From Toxotes chatareus (lineage: Eukaryota > Chordata > Actinopteri > Toxotidae), in the NCBI GenBank assembly GCA_016801885.1, contig CM028900.1, positions 7,905,501 to 7,969,500 of the forward strand: a DNA stretch of 64,000 nucleotides. Reading direction: 5' to 3'. Below, piece by piece: positions 1 through 12,136 of this stretch. A program made the translations under genes and the position numbers. The first letter of the stretch is position 1. Each line of letters begins with the position of its first letter. The notes under the pieces were generated by a model. It was not told the DNA's origin and ran no database searches. It saw nothing but the letters and a program-made list of their open reading frames with translations.

Positions 1-1834
1 GTATGTGTCAACATTTGATTGGTGAGTGTGTGCTTACAGAGTTGTTGTTTTTTTTTCTTTAAACAAATATACTGTCCAAGTGTACTTTGTAAGCCTACAG
101 CATAACATCTTCCCACTCTGTTCCCTCCAGAAAGGAGGCATTGATTTGATAATGTTAGATATCAGCAGCAAGAGGGCACGGCTCTGTTGCAGTATCATGC
201 ATCTTATTTTTGCTTCCTACATGCACCATTTTCCAGATGCCCTTTTAGTCATCTTCTATGTAGTAGAAGTATACAGCATCTTTTTTTTACCTCATTCCCA
301 GTTGCTGTTCTCCCTCTGCTCCTCTCAGTGCTATCTTTACACAGTCTTTCACAGCTGCACGTAACTACGTTTGTCTCTTCTACACGAGCGTGCGTGTGTG
401 TGTCTGCATCTGTGTTTTATGGCCCCAGAGGGTCAGAGGTGTTTATACGAAAGAGGGTGACTCCCTTATTGCTTCCATAACCTGAGTAGATCATATGAAA
501 CCCTGTCATTTACAGTGAATGGGAGCATCTGGTGAGCCATAAATGTAATGTAATGAAATGAAATGAAAGCCCATATGGCTGTACGCACAACCGCCCATTT
601 CGACCAACAGAGGGACTGACCGAGTCAGATCACGGCCAGGCTGGGCCAGGCGGCAGAGGTTAAAAACGCAGACAGACTTGCATTATAAGAGTATGGGGGC
701 TCTTAGTCTGGGTCTGTTTTTCATGGCTTGAGCCAGGCCACTCGCTTCCAATTAAGGGAAACCTTAATGCTACACCTAATGATATTTTAAATTGCTGACT
801 GCTTCCGACAGTTTGGAAACAGCCCTTTCCTGATTCAACATGACAATGTCCCCATGCACTAAGTGAGGTGCGTAAGGAAATGGTTTTCCAAGTTTGATGT
901 GGAAGAACTTAGCTGGCTTGCACAGAGCCCTGACCTCAGCGCAACTGAGGTGAAAGTCTGGGGAATAAACTGGAACACCTGTTGCAAGCCAGGATATCAG
1001 CGTCAGTAATTGTCTTCAGGCTGGCAAATTCCAGCAGCCGGGCTCCAAAAAGAAAAACCTCCCAAAAGAGTGGAGGCTGTTTTAGCACCAAAGGTGTCAA
1101 CATACTTTGTGTGGGTGTCCTACTTTTGGCCATGAAGCGTAAGTTTTGTTGGGAGCATCTTGTCACAGTCACTTTTGGGGAGTGGGGGTTCAGTTGGATT
1201 GCATTGTGTCAGTGGTGAAAGGGACTTAAATGTTGCTGGCCGATGGTGGTTAATGATGATAATTACGACAACATTAATAACAAAGCGAGAGAGAGACAAA
1301 GAGAGATATCGTTCACCTCTACCAGCCCGTGTGCATCAGAGGTGAAGTGTGCTGATGGTTGCTGGGAGACAAGGGGTGATGGGCAGTGGGGACCAACTCC
1401 TTGTGATGACCAAGCAGCTTTCCTTTCCTTCATGTGGTGAGGCTCTCTCAGCATTTGTCTCTTCTCTGATTAGCATTCACAGGCCCGGCTGACTCCCCCC
1501 ATAAATCCAATAATGGTCGTGAGTGTGAGTCATTGACTCGGTAAAGCTGCTGAACACGTCGTTATTGCTAACCCCACAAACATGGGAGGAGGAGGAGGGG
1601 GACAGAGGAGGGACAGAAATAACTAAAAGTGTATCAAAGGGAGTAAATATAAAATCTCATGCCTTTTGTTGGTGCGAATGAACATGATTAAGAAAATCTT
1701 TTTTTTTTTTTTTTTTTTGGTCTTACTTTCTATTATGTAACAGCAGTGTTAATGTAGTGCTGTGGCAAATGACAAGGGTACTTTACTCAATGAACTTTGA
1801 TTATGAAACAAGTGTTGTTGTTCTCTGCCTACAG
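1..1834 (+). other. intron (3' part) upstream of first visible exon
   Basis: No reading frame here looks like a real exon. The interval precedes the acceptor at 1834 (tract ttgttctctgcctacag). It holds a decayed Tc1 fragment (811-1140), a poly-T run near 1699-1718 and otherwise unremarkable sequence. Its 5' boundary lies outside the window, so the intron length is unknown. Confidence 0.7.
811..1140 (+). mobile_element. decayed Tc1/mariner transposase 3' part
   Basis: Seen: broken frames in plus orientation read close to the C-terminal half of Tc1-like DDE transposases, with pieces such as FLIQHDNVPMH, KWFSKFDVEEL and LAQSPDLS. These are followed by a tail resembling the end of the transposase (KRVEAVLAPK-like) and, near 1110-1135, a 'cctacttttggccatgaag' stretch like the terminal repeat of fish Tc1 elements. 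Known: the QSPDLNPIEHLW block surrounds a catalytic aspartate/glutamate region in this superfamily. Frames are interrupted by stops and small indels, so the copy is dead. The 5' half and the other terminal repeat were not found. Confidence 0.8.
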
Positions 1835-2021
1835 GAACTCAACGTACTGCATGAAGGTGTCCATGTCTCTGACCGTGGCAGAAAATGACACAAATTTGTG
1901 CTACAACTCCAACATGAGACGAACTGAGAAGGCTGAGCTCAGCAAGAGTAAAGATATTCTCTGTCCGGACATAGATGACTATGTTGAACCTGGCAAAGAG
2001 CCGGACATCATCTGGTACAAG
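1835..2021 (+). CDS. il1rapl1: IL1RAPL1-like receptor, internal exon (start of Ig domain 2)
   Basis: A single-pass synaptic adhesion receptor of the IL-1 receptor family; the known proteins bind presynaptic receptor phosphatases and organise synapses. The exon is 187 nt: one base completing an Arg codon, then 62 codons, ending in phase 0. It begins NSTYCMKVSMSLTVAEND and ends KEPDIIWYK. Visible features are the Cys of TYCMK, which closes Ig1, LCYNS and the Cys of ILCPD in Ig2, the Trp of IIWYK, and possible N-glycosylation sites NST and NDT. Splice sites are ctacag|G and AAG|gtgggc. From memory, the ELSKSK stretch is closer to IL1RAPL1 than IL1RAPL2, although MSLTVAEN is shared with IL1RAPL2. 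Teleosts may carry a and b paralogues, which I cannot tell apart. This is one internal exon; the start codon is outside the window. Confidence 0.88.
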
Positions 2022-3230
2022 GTGGGCTGGCTCTCTGGCTGAGCATGTTTGTTAATGTGTGATTATATCTGTTGCATCATTTGTGTAACATTTGTATAAT
2101 TTGCTGAAGGTTGACTGATGATTTTGTGTGGTTTGAATCCTGTGCTATGTGTTTGGGAAGAGTAATAAGGAGGGCATCTGTCACTGATTATTCAAACAAG
2201 AAATATTCTTGAATGTTTGTTTTCATCTAATTTCTTGGCTGTTTATGTTTAAAAACCTTGTTGGAAACATGGTTTCAGTTCACTTAGGCAGATTATGTAT
2301 AGATGCAAATGATGACAGTGAATCACATGGGCTACGTTTGCTGTGTGCCACTGTGAGAGTCATCCAAAGAGTAGGACTGAGCAGAGGGCAGCCACAGAGA
2401 TGGATTTCCTAATGCACACAAAACTTGTCACACTCTGCCCTGCGGACTAGGTGGACGTCCTCCAAATGCTCCTAGTGCCTGATCTTTATTCAGCATGCAC
2501 TTTCTCCTCCCTCACCTGGGTTCTTGCCTTTCCAGGGTCAGGCACGGCCTGCGGACAACAAAGTGCATCCCGAGAAGGGCTCAGGCCAAACTAATCACAG
2601 GCAGATCAGCAGTAGATTAGCTGGCCGGGCTCGACCTCTAGGTTTTTCCACAATTCAATTACAGTCTGGGTAATGACTGGGAGTGCTGGAACCTAGAGTT
2701 ATTTGGATGACTGTGGAGCCACAGTGATTGAATTCGAAGGTTGCCAGGAGCAATGGTAGAATAGAATCCGCCAAGCCATCGTTGTCCCTACCAGAGCACC
2801 GAGGAGCTGGAGAGAGGATCGTGTCGTCATTCATTGTGCCTGCACACACATATACTCTCTCACACACACAGACGCAGCACAAACACACTTATTTTGCCAG
2901 CAGAGACTACTGTAAATAACATTCTCTCTATCCTCTGTGGCTATACTGGAGTATTGAGCGGAGAATATTCAGTTCAGTGCAATAAATCTTGATTGGATAA
3001 GTAGGATAATGGCTAAGCCTTATCATTTTACTGTATGGAGTTTTTATGTCAGAGTGCCAAGCTAATCATCCCTACCACTTTATCCACTTTCATAACGCTC
3101 AGTGACATTTGAAAGCTTTTGTGTCCAGCTTGAACCATTTGAAGTCTTGTGGATGTAATTCATTGTGAAGAAGAAGTTTTTGGGCAGATGTTTTGAATTT
3201 GACCCACCCATTCTTCTTCTTAACGCATAG
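2022..3230 (+). other. intron, 1.2 kb
   Basis: The intron lies between two in-frame exons of the IL1RAPL-like gene. The donor is gtgggc and the acceptor is ttcttcttaacgcatag, which contains a branch-point-like ttaac close to the AG. No repeat, RNA gene or second coding signal was recognised apart from a short (CA)-rich stretch near 2845-2890. Confidence 0.8.
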
Positions 3231-3384
3231 GAGTGCCGTCCAAAGCAGTGGCGGGCCAGCATCATCCTGAAGAGAGATATTCTGGCTATCCAGGAAGTAA
3301 AGGAAGATGACATTGGCAATTATACCTGCGAAATCCAGTTTGGTGGTTTTGTGGTCAGGAGGACAACTGAACTCACAGTAACTG
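3231..3384 (+). CDS. il1rapl1: IL1RAPL1-like receptor, internal exon (rest of Ig domain 2)
   Basis: The exon is 154 nt: 51 codons plus one base, starting in phase 0 and ending in phase 1. It continues directly from WYK of the previous exon with ECRPKQWRASIILKR and then runs through the canonical Ig C-terminal motif DDIGNYTCEIQFGGFVV and RRTTELTVT. The D-x-G-x-Y-x-C pattern supplies the second disulphide Cys and the tyrosine corner; NYT is a potential glycosylation site. The acceptor is gcatag|GAG and the donor is ACTG|gtaagt, a near-consensus donor. The stretch DDIGNYTC...GGFVVRRTTELTVT is characteristic of IL1RAPL1 as I recall it; IL1RAPL2 differs more here. The exon belongs to the extracellular part of the receptor. 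Confidence 0.9.
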
Positions 3385-3790
3385 GTAAGTTTTAGGAAGA
3401 AAAAAAAAACATTAAAAAGAAAGAGTGTTTTTGTACCTGTGTATGGACTAAAGGTGTCTACTTTATAAATTATGCAGCTTATATAGAGAGAATGAACAGA
3501 GTAGCAGTTGTAACTGTCAAAGGCACCCGCAGAAAAGAAATAGATTGTAACAAATACACACACACGCCACTGAGCACTGCAGTGATGCCCTGCTGCTGTG
3601 TTAATTGCTGGGTGAGGTAGAGTGCTGTGGCCTGGCCTCTATCCCTTCTTCTAACTCAGCACTTTCCCGCCAACCAAGCAGTGTTGAAATATTTAAGGCT
3701 ATAGGCTAAACCCCTTCACACAGAGAGCTAAAGAGCCAACACCAAGGTCAGGAGATTTACAGTACACTTAATCTGCTCTCTCTGTTTCTA

Positions 3791-3794
<4 letters not shown>

Positions 3795-3853
<59 letters not shown>
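3795..3853. repeat. (CT)n microsatellite
   Basis: About 59 bp of almost perfect CT dinucleotide repeat, likely length-polymorphic. Confidence 0.97.
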
Positions 3854-3860
<7 letters not shown>

Positions 3861-5557
3861 GCACAGCTGCAAGGTGAGCACACAAATAAGTGCATTCATG
3901 TGTTCTTTATTAATGTGAGTGTTCTGCCAGGTCAACTGCTCTGATTAGGGTTGATGAAAGGGTCAAATCCATTTTTTTCCTCTCCTTTTCTTTTCTCAAA
4001 CCAGCTTTGATAGTTCCACCCACTGTATTCTAGTGTGTACATCTGTTTGATGCTACCTATTCTACTGTGCCCACTAGGGTCACATCATACAAATTGAAAT
4101 CTAAAATTGTGGTTGTATTGTTTTTAGTAATGCTGTAGTAAATTAATGTAGTAAATAGTTTGACCTCCAATTTGAGATAATCATATGGCAACCGCCACTA
4201 TGGAAAAGTATATAAGCTCTCTCTATATATATATATACAGAAAATCTCAGAAGTGCTTTCATTGCATCAGTTTGATAGTGCTTATGGTGTGGTGTGTATC
4301 GTGAAAATATATCTTTAGGATTAATGGATTAAAGGTGGTAAGCTCAAAATGGTGTCTACATTGATTTTCGGTGGATTCACCCTTCACAACAACCCTGGTT
4401 GCTTGGTCAGTACTTCATTTTGTGTGTAGTTTTATATCTATATCAAGACAACTGGACAATAATTTTGCCCAAGCTGCTGTGCTGTTTGTGTGTCTTCTTA
4501 AATACGTAACATAGTAAAGCTCTATTGTGTGTGTGTGTGTGGGTGTTATTCTCCCTAGAAGAAGTGTTTGTATTTGATTATCTTGTGCGGTGTTTATTTG
4601 TGTGGCTGATCATTGCTCTTGTGTGATATGAAGGGGATAGCAGTGTGAAGTACACGGGCTATTTGCTATCTAGCAAAGATCAAACAGGAAGATACATACC
4701 TGAACCTGAGCAGGGCTTACTATTGGATAAGGCTAAAGTGTGATAGATACACTAGATTGAAATTTATCACCATAACAATCATAGTAGAGTATTACTGTGC
4801 GCAGCATTTCCAGGATTCCCTGTAAAGAGCCTAAATTTGAAATTCCTTGGGACATGCATCAGGCTCATATTACCATATGACAAGTGAGAATGTCCATCTG
4901 GTCCATAACCATTTTGGGATTCTGTGCCACAGTTTAAAGGGTCAATTTACCCAATTCACAGTAAGTATAATAGATTTTCAGTACACCCTGGGATGCTCCC
5001 AGCACTGAAAAATTATGTTTAAATAACTGTGTAGCAACATGTAAGTTACTCATGGTACTCCACATGCCTTGCTCTGGGCTACTTTAGCAGGGTGTTGTGT
5101 CTGAAAAGACTCATTGCTGTTGTGTTTTCATTTTTTGAGACAAACTAAATCCCTTTCACCTTTTGGTAGAAGAATAGTACAGCATGGCTAGAATCACTTT
5201 CTCTGTGATTTAGGAAAACAATGTTTTAATTTTTAGTTTTCTCTGTGACGTGAAATCGTATTCAGTGTATTTAATATGTGTAAGATGTGTGAGCTAAACA
5301 TTCTGTATGTTTGGCAAGTGAATACCACGTTGACTACATGCTGTATGTACTTTGGCTGTATCCTTGCATGTCTGATAGCTTGTCAGCATGACCTCAAGGT
5401 TCTTTAATGACAGTGGTCATAAAAACTTTATTGGGTTATAAATATACATTACTGATACAGAGCAAAGGAAGGAGAGAGTGGAAAAGGGATACAGAAGATA
5501 CAGGTACAGGAAGAGGCAGAAAGAAAGAGAGAGGAACACTGGTCAATTAAAAGAGGC

Positions 5558-5603
5558 ATATTCATACCTCGCGTTGTCTGTACGCAACACGAGGTATGAA
5601 TAT
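5558..5603. repeat. 19-bp near-perfect inverted repeat with 8-nt loop
   Basis: The left arm atattcatacctcgcgttg (5558-5576) and right arm caacacgaggtatgaatat (5585-5603) pair at 18 of 19 positions around the loop tctgtacg. The flanks (purine-rich to the left, caataaacc to the right) do not extend the pairing. I cannot assign it to a known family. Confidence 0.9.
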
Positions 5604-8268
5604 ACAATAAACCTGGCTGAACAATAGGAGCAAGAACATGAGAAAATATAAAACTGAGAACTTCAAGCTTTAGGGTAAGATTAACCCTGTGAAGGAGAGT
5701 GAGTCAGTGAGCAAGATGAAAAGATGTTCTATGTTCTTAACACTAAACAACCCTTTGTTTCTTGTATACCTTTGACTCATGCTTCCATGCACACACATAG
5801 TATGCTGTATGTACTTCTGCATAGAGAAACACCCTCACACTGTCTGAGGGACCTTGATGCATGTTTCGCATAATGAAATGCCTATAAGTCATCAAAATGG
5901 AGGAAGTCATTTCATTTGACACACTGAGCAATGATCTATAGCTTTAATGCTGCAGGTTGATGTGCAGACCTCACAATTGTTTCGCCTCTCGAAGTACATA
6001 AAATCATTTACATGAAATTCACATTTCCAAAATGAAGACAACAGTGCTCAGTGCACCTTTTTAAACTGACTGAATGTGACTGACCCACTGTCCCATATTT
6101 ATTAGTAAACTTGCTACCAGCAGGAAACTGCCCATGTCTGTGTAGAGAATTTTTTTTTTTTGTAACATCATCACAATATGTTCCTGTCTCAGTCACCAAT
6201 TCTGTGTCATCATTTATGCTGCTTCTGCTATAAAAATACAGCTTGCTCTACCACAGCATTTTGCCTTATTACCATACCAGTGGGGTACCTACTTTTTAGT
6301 GCTGTAGTATCCTGTTAGAATTAGATTAGCTCATCCTCACCATAGGCTCATTTCCTTTAATAAACCTACACCATCATCCCCTCAAGTGGGCGTGAGATTA
6401 TCCACATTTTATCACAGCCTGTTAAAACCGGCATTGCCTGGACGGCAAGCATAAAAGGCCAAACTACATCTGAGATCTGAGGGCTAATGCTGGAGTTTAT
6501 TGATAGGCCAAGAGGATGAAAGAGGTCATTAAGTTTAACTGATCTTAAATATAGTGCAATAGAAACTGGCCTTTGTTTTGACCCTGCCTTGCTGCAAATT
6601 GTATGCATGTGTGTGTTTTCTGCTCTGACCCTGTTTCACTGTGTAACAGCCTCCATTTGAAGCTGTAGCGGAGCTGCTATCTGAACTGAGGTCAGTCTTG
6701 TAATAGAGGTTAACTATGGGCATAAACACAGACTCACCCAGATCAGATTGATCCAGGAGCACCTTAATCAAGCGATGATTCTCCTCAGGTTAATAGAAAT
6801 GTAAAAGTAACAGCGACCCCTTGCCTCATTTTATGTTCTCTCCAGTTTATGTCAGGGTGCATTTAAATGTTCTTATCTCAGTCTGAGCATGTGGACACGA
6901 AGAGGGTAGAGCCTGTGCAGCGGGTGGGGTGTGTATAGAGAATAAAAACACCATTATCAACAGATGGAAGATTTTGTTTTCTCTTTCCCCTCCATAGACC
7001 TTCACCTCAACCTCCCATCTGTAAAGAGAGTGCCTTTTTGTGTACTCTTATAATTGATTCATAGGAGCAGCAGGTTTGCTATTTCCCAGTTCCTCTGAGG
7101 AATATAGAGCGTGGTCAGATTAGTCTACTCTTGTGTTTACCCCTTTCTACTATCAGAGACACGAGAAGCGCGTCAGCTGAAACCACAAGCCGGCTATGAC
7201 TAATTGATACCTGCATGTACTGTATGGGCCACTCTGTGTACGTGCTTGTGTGTTTGTCTTCTTAAAGTTATGTATGCATACCTAGAACTGTGTGGTGTGA
7301 TATGTCTGTTTTTTTAATAGTACATCTAAATCATTTCCATTACATTTTTATGATTCTCCCAGGCCTCATTCCAACAGTGTGATGGTAATGCTACAATACT
7401 GTAACACTAGATAAAAGCCCTGTTCAGCTGATGTATGCAGCTCCCTCTGCATCTCTCCACAAAGGAAAATATTATACAGAGAGAGCAGAAAAGGATAAAG
7501 AGAACAAGGGAGTGAAAGTGACTGATAACAGCAAAGGAGAGAGAGGAAAAGAGATAGAACGAATGGAAAAGATAGAGCAGTTGCTTCTCCTGTATCTTAT
7601 CTGTATTCTTCGCCAGTGTTTTGCGGCAGAAACAGTGTGTCCACGACTATAAACAGACTATTATCCCAGTGTTTATCACAGTGCACATTACCGTTTGCCT
7701 CTGTCGGACTTACTGTAATGGAGTCGTTTGGTTTGATGGATGCCTCGGGCGTGGGTTTCTATCTATTGCTCCCATTATACCTCTGTCTGCATCCACTCAT
7801 TGTAGAAATGTCTGTCTGCACATTCAGCATAGCCTGCAAGCATGGTGATTGAGGTTATGGCCAATGTAAATGTACCATTTGGCACAGTGAATTGGAAGTG
7901 CAGAGGGCAAGAGGAAATCGAGGGGAGGAGAGGAATCATCTACCTTACATTACCCCTTGTAGAATATCCACAGTGCATGGGGAGATGCTTTGGAAGCTCG
8001 CTTCATGTACTGTGGATAAATATATACTGTATATGTGAGAAAATAAAATATGTGACTGTTGTGGGTATTTCGGTTTTTTAGTTTAGTTTTTTTTTTTTAT
8101 ATGCGGTGTTTGCTTTATTCCCTGCTCACTAAATCGGAACGTATTCTCCATCAGGCGCTGAACATTTAGGATTCATCCATCAGGGTTTGCAGTAACCTGA
8201 TTGCCCTTGCCTCTCTGGGCTAGATCGCACATTTGAGACAGGACAACATGCATACTGTATGTGTGATA

Positions 8269-8293
8269 TGTGTGTGTGCGCGCGCGTGTGTGT
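8269..8293. repeat. alternating (TG)/(CG) tract
   Basis: A short purine-pyrimidine alternation, GT repeats with a central cgcgcg core. This composition is known to favour left-handed Z-DNA in vitro. Confidence 0.85.
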
Positions 8294-9764
8294 CAGAGAG
8301 AGAGCGTTGTTTGCGTATGTAATGAGGAGCCGAGGTGTGGGGAGGTGATCCAGGACATCGTCTCATCGCAGTAAAAGGTTCCTTACAGTTTTTCTGCTGT
8401 AGGGTCACCTTCAGAAGCATGAACACTTCACAGCCTTATAAAATGTTACTGCCAGTGTGCACGTGTCAGTGGGACTGTGTGATTTATTTATTTATTTATG
8501 TTTATTTAATATGGCGATAGTTTGAGCTACCTGACCAGCTGGGCGTGATCTCACCACGGCGCATGTTGAAACTGCAGGAGAAGACGGAGGCAGAAGCAGT
8601 CAGCAGTCAGACACAAGGGAAGAGGACTGTGGCATCCACTCCTCCTCCGTCTGTTCTCCTGTCTGTCGGTGTGAAGGTGGATAGATGGATGGAGAGGCAG
8701 CGATTAGCACTGATATTATCCAAGAGAGCAGGGAGAAGAGGAATGAGTGGGGCGAGATAAGAGGTGCAGGGTGAGAAAATGAGATGGCTTTGCTCTCGAC
8801 TGAAACCCTCTCCATCTCTCAGACTATATTCTTGAGTCTTGTGCGAATACATCACACCTGTGCCACCTGCAATGTTCCTGCCTTTCGTGTTCACGCTACT
8901 CAGTTTCAGCTTCATGTCCTTGGGGAGAAGATGATAAAATCACACCTGCGATAAGTGTTACTCCAGCAGTTGACTTTTCATGACTCCACCTGCACACACG
9001 TATGCACCTGTGTGCACACACGTACATCAGTCACACCCATGAGAATCCAGTGCACACAGTGTAAGAGCACAACCTACTGCTATCCGTTCAATGTGTAGAC
9101 AGTCTAGCATGAGGATATGTATATGACATGTGGATCCACACATTTTTAAAGCCTATAAATTTAATGAGGAGCTGAGTTACTCATGAAACAAGTATTACCA
9201 GTGTAGGGTGGAGCCGAATGACTCATTAGTTTAAGGTCAACTACCACTCACATCATTAACTAATCTCTTTTACTTTCTATGTCTCTCCTCCTCACCCCTA
9301 ACCTCTCCACCCCCAACCTCTCCTCCCATCTCTCAAGTGTTCTCCAACTCACTTCATCTCTATTCAGCAGCTGTCCTCCTAGACTCTAAGCGGGCCAGGG
9401 TTCACATTGTTTTAATTCAATTAAAATTGACATCAATCTGCATGTGACGAATGAAATTTACATCCTCCGCAATTAATCTTGCCTGACCTACCCCCACTCT
9501 ACCCACACGCACACCCCCAGTCTCTGGTTATTGTCATTATCTAGGCATATAGGGCTGGTACCAGGGCAGGAGTGAAATTAAAATTATAATTCTGTCTTAT
9601 GATGCCTTTTGAAGTGTAGGTCAATAATTAAACAGTGGTTCTCTGTCACTGGAAAAGACATGCTTTACGCTTATATTTTAGAGACCAGTGAATTGGTGTC
9701 CTCTCAGTAAAACCCTTCAGTACAGTTGAGGTATTTATTGTAGCAGTGAAATATGTTGATGAGT

Positions 9765-10400
9765 ACCTGACATTACTTGCCATAGCTATGCAGATGGCAC
9801 ACAACTCTACATTTACATTACATCTCCTGATGACATGAGCACTTTAGATTCCCTGTGTAACTGCTTGAAAGACATCAGTGTCTGTATATCATAAAACTTC
9901 CTGCACTTAACCGAAGAAAATGGAAATTCTAGTGTTGGGTGCAAAAGTTTAGAGGCAGCTCCCTTTTAAGGACACTGGCAGAGTATGAAACCAAAGAAAT
10001 AATTGATGCTGCTGACCTGAATTTTTTATTCACACATCATCATATTTCAAAATTGCGATGCTTTCTATCCTGGTCAGATATAAAAACACAGACTAGATTA
10101 CCGTTACATCCTATTTACTGGTATTTCTGGTAGAACTATTCAGTGGTTTCAGCACATTTGTAACTTGACTAGGATCATATCACTCCAGTTTTGAAACAAC
10201 CCCACTGGCTGTCTGTTCATTAAAGAAGTGACTTTGAGGCTCTGCTCATGGTCTATAAAGCTTGTAATGGTCTGGCCCCAGACTGTATATCTGTCATGTT
10301 TGCAGCTTTTCAACCCAACATATTTCTCAGATCACGGGACTGCTGTCTCCTTCACAAGTTCACTCAAAGGATCCAGCACTTTATTTTTGTGTGACATTGG
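9765..10400 (+). mobile_element. decayed L2-clade LINE, reverse-transcriptase C-terminal part
   Basis: Plus-strand broken frames read HSYADGTQLYIYITSP, where the usual YADDTQLY catalytic box has its second Asp changed to Gly. They continue through NFLHLTEEN, then DHITPVLKQPHWLSVH and FEALLMVYKACNGLAPD. These match, in order, the last third of L2/Maui-type fish LINE ORF2 as I recall it. Several stops and frame changes show it is inactive, and the mutated active-site box agrees. The 3' limit is fuzzy: similarity fades after about 10.4 kb, and the usual 3' untranslated tail is not evident. Confidence 0.85.
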
Positions 10401-11087
10401 TCTCAACAAATTAACTTCAACTAGACCTTTGAACTTTAATGATGATGTAAATTTTAAGCATAATGGCCTCTCTACTGTGGACGACATGAGTCGAGGAAGT
10501 CATTGTAATTTTGTACAGATTAAACAGGGGCTTTAGCAGTGCTAATAGGCTTTTCCTGATTTTTTTTTACCTAACAGAGCCAGACAGCATGTTTCTTCTT
10601 TCCTTTCAGTTAAATTGCTCAGTCTCCTGGTTCCAGCTTCATATATTAACAAACAGATATGAAAGTAGTAGCAATCTTCTCATCTAACTCTTGACAAGAA
10701 GGTGAATAAGCTTATTTCCCTAAATATTTAAATCTCCCTTTAATTGTGTGGCCCTAGATTGTACATTATTTCTGACATGCTTGTAATTTTTAATAACTCT
10801 TTTTTGCGATGCATGAAAATGCCATCTCTTTCAAATACGCAGAATTTATTCAAATTATAGAGCACTTCAGTGTGACTGAGATTATGCTTGAGACTGAATT
10901 TGAACTTGCACTTAAATGGTGAAATGAATCATTTACATATCTAGCATAATGGTTTCACTAATATTTATTTTAATATTTCCTTATTTTGTTCAATTATGAA
11001 TAAAAATAGCTTAGTTAATTATTAAAGCATTTCAAAAAGCATGCTGCTTGCCAAGTTGCCATGACAGACATTTTCATGACTGCTGCC

Positions 11088-11384
11088 CATGTAAGTCTGC
11101 TGAAACACTGCAGGTGTAAGCTTACCCCTCACTGGTGCAGTACATCTGACGTGGTGAACAGGAAAACAAAGCTTTGTTGTCTGGAGAGGACAAATCTCTC
11201 TCCAAGTATGTAGCTTATTACCTTAACATGGATGTTCAGTCAGCTTCCATGAAGATGTAATTTTCAATTCAATCATTCAATTTCATGTCCATTCCTTGCT
11301 CTAAAAGATAAGGTCTTTTTGAACTGTGCACTGAGATAATGGCGCACATGAAGTCCAAAGCCTGCATTTTAGTTACTGTACAGT
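11088..11384. repeat. local direct duplication, copy 1
   Basis: Shares ordered blocks with 11488-11710: 'ctgctgaaacactgcaggt', 'cttattaccttaacatg', 'cagcttcc.tgaagatgtaat', 'gataatggcgcacatg' and 'ttactgtac'. The copies differ by substitutions and indels. No transposon signature was recognised. Confidence 0.8.
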
Positions 11385-11487
11385 TTTTTTTGTTGTTGTT
11401 GTTGTTTTTTTCTTTTTGTTTTTTTTAACTCAAAGCAAGGTTAGAGCTGCTCTTAGAGTCTGGTTTTTATACACAGTAGCAGGTGCT

Positions 11488-11710
11488 CACATAAGCCTGC
11501 TGAAACAATGCAGGTAATTTATTCTTCCTCTGTGTGTGTGTCTCTCTCTCTCTCTCCCTCACTGTATGCAGCCTATTACCTTACCATGCATTTCCATGCA
11601 GCTTCTGTAAAGCTGTAATGTTGCTTCCGTTTTGTGTCCTTTTAACCTGCTCACTGGGATAATGGCGCACACAGAGTTTAAGGTCTTCTTGTGAATTACT
11701 GTACTGCAGT
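11488..11710. repeat. local direct duplication, copy 2
   Basis: The second copy, about 400 bp downstream of the first, has the same blocks in the same order ('ctgctgaaacaatgcaggt', 'cctattaccttaccatg', 'gataatggcgcacaca', 'ttactgtactgcag') but is shorter. Weak similarity may continue to about 11775. Confidence 0.8.
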
Positions 11711-12088
11711 GTTTGTAGGTTCCCGTGGTCTCATTTTTAAACACAAGAGTAGCTGCAGTAGCACTGATGACCTCAGTATGAGGTTTAAATTGAACGGCTA
11801 GGAGGGAATTTTTATGGGTGAGCATGTTACTTACAGTATAACACCTTGTACTTACATTAGCAGTTTTTCTCTCATTCTCTGCCCGTCTCCCTCCCTCTTA
11901 TGTGTTCACTAATGAAGTTACAATGCAATGTTGGCCATTTTGACACTGATCGTGTTATGGCCTTTGATACTCTGATCTCTCTGCAGTTCCTGTTCTCCTT
12001 GCCAGCAGTCCAGTGGTAATTGGCCCCTTACGTCCTGACTCACTTCTCCCTGCAGACATTTGCCTTTCCTTTCCCTCTCCTTTCCTTC

Positions 12089-12136
12089 CTCTCCTCTCCT
12101 CTCCTCTCCTCTCCTCTCCTCTCCTCTCCTCTCCTC
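12089..12136. repeat. (CTCCT)n minisatellite-like array
   Basis: About nine to ten units of a pentanucleotide pyrimidine repeat, inside a longer pyrimidine-rich stretch. Confidence 0.95.

Noticed and set aside
3099..3563. 154-residue minus-strand open frame opposite the second exon
   Set aside because: It overlaps the well-supported plus-strand exon antisense and is rich in Phe/Leu/Lys from low-complexity sequence.
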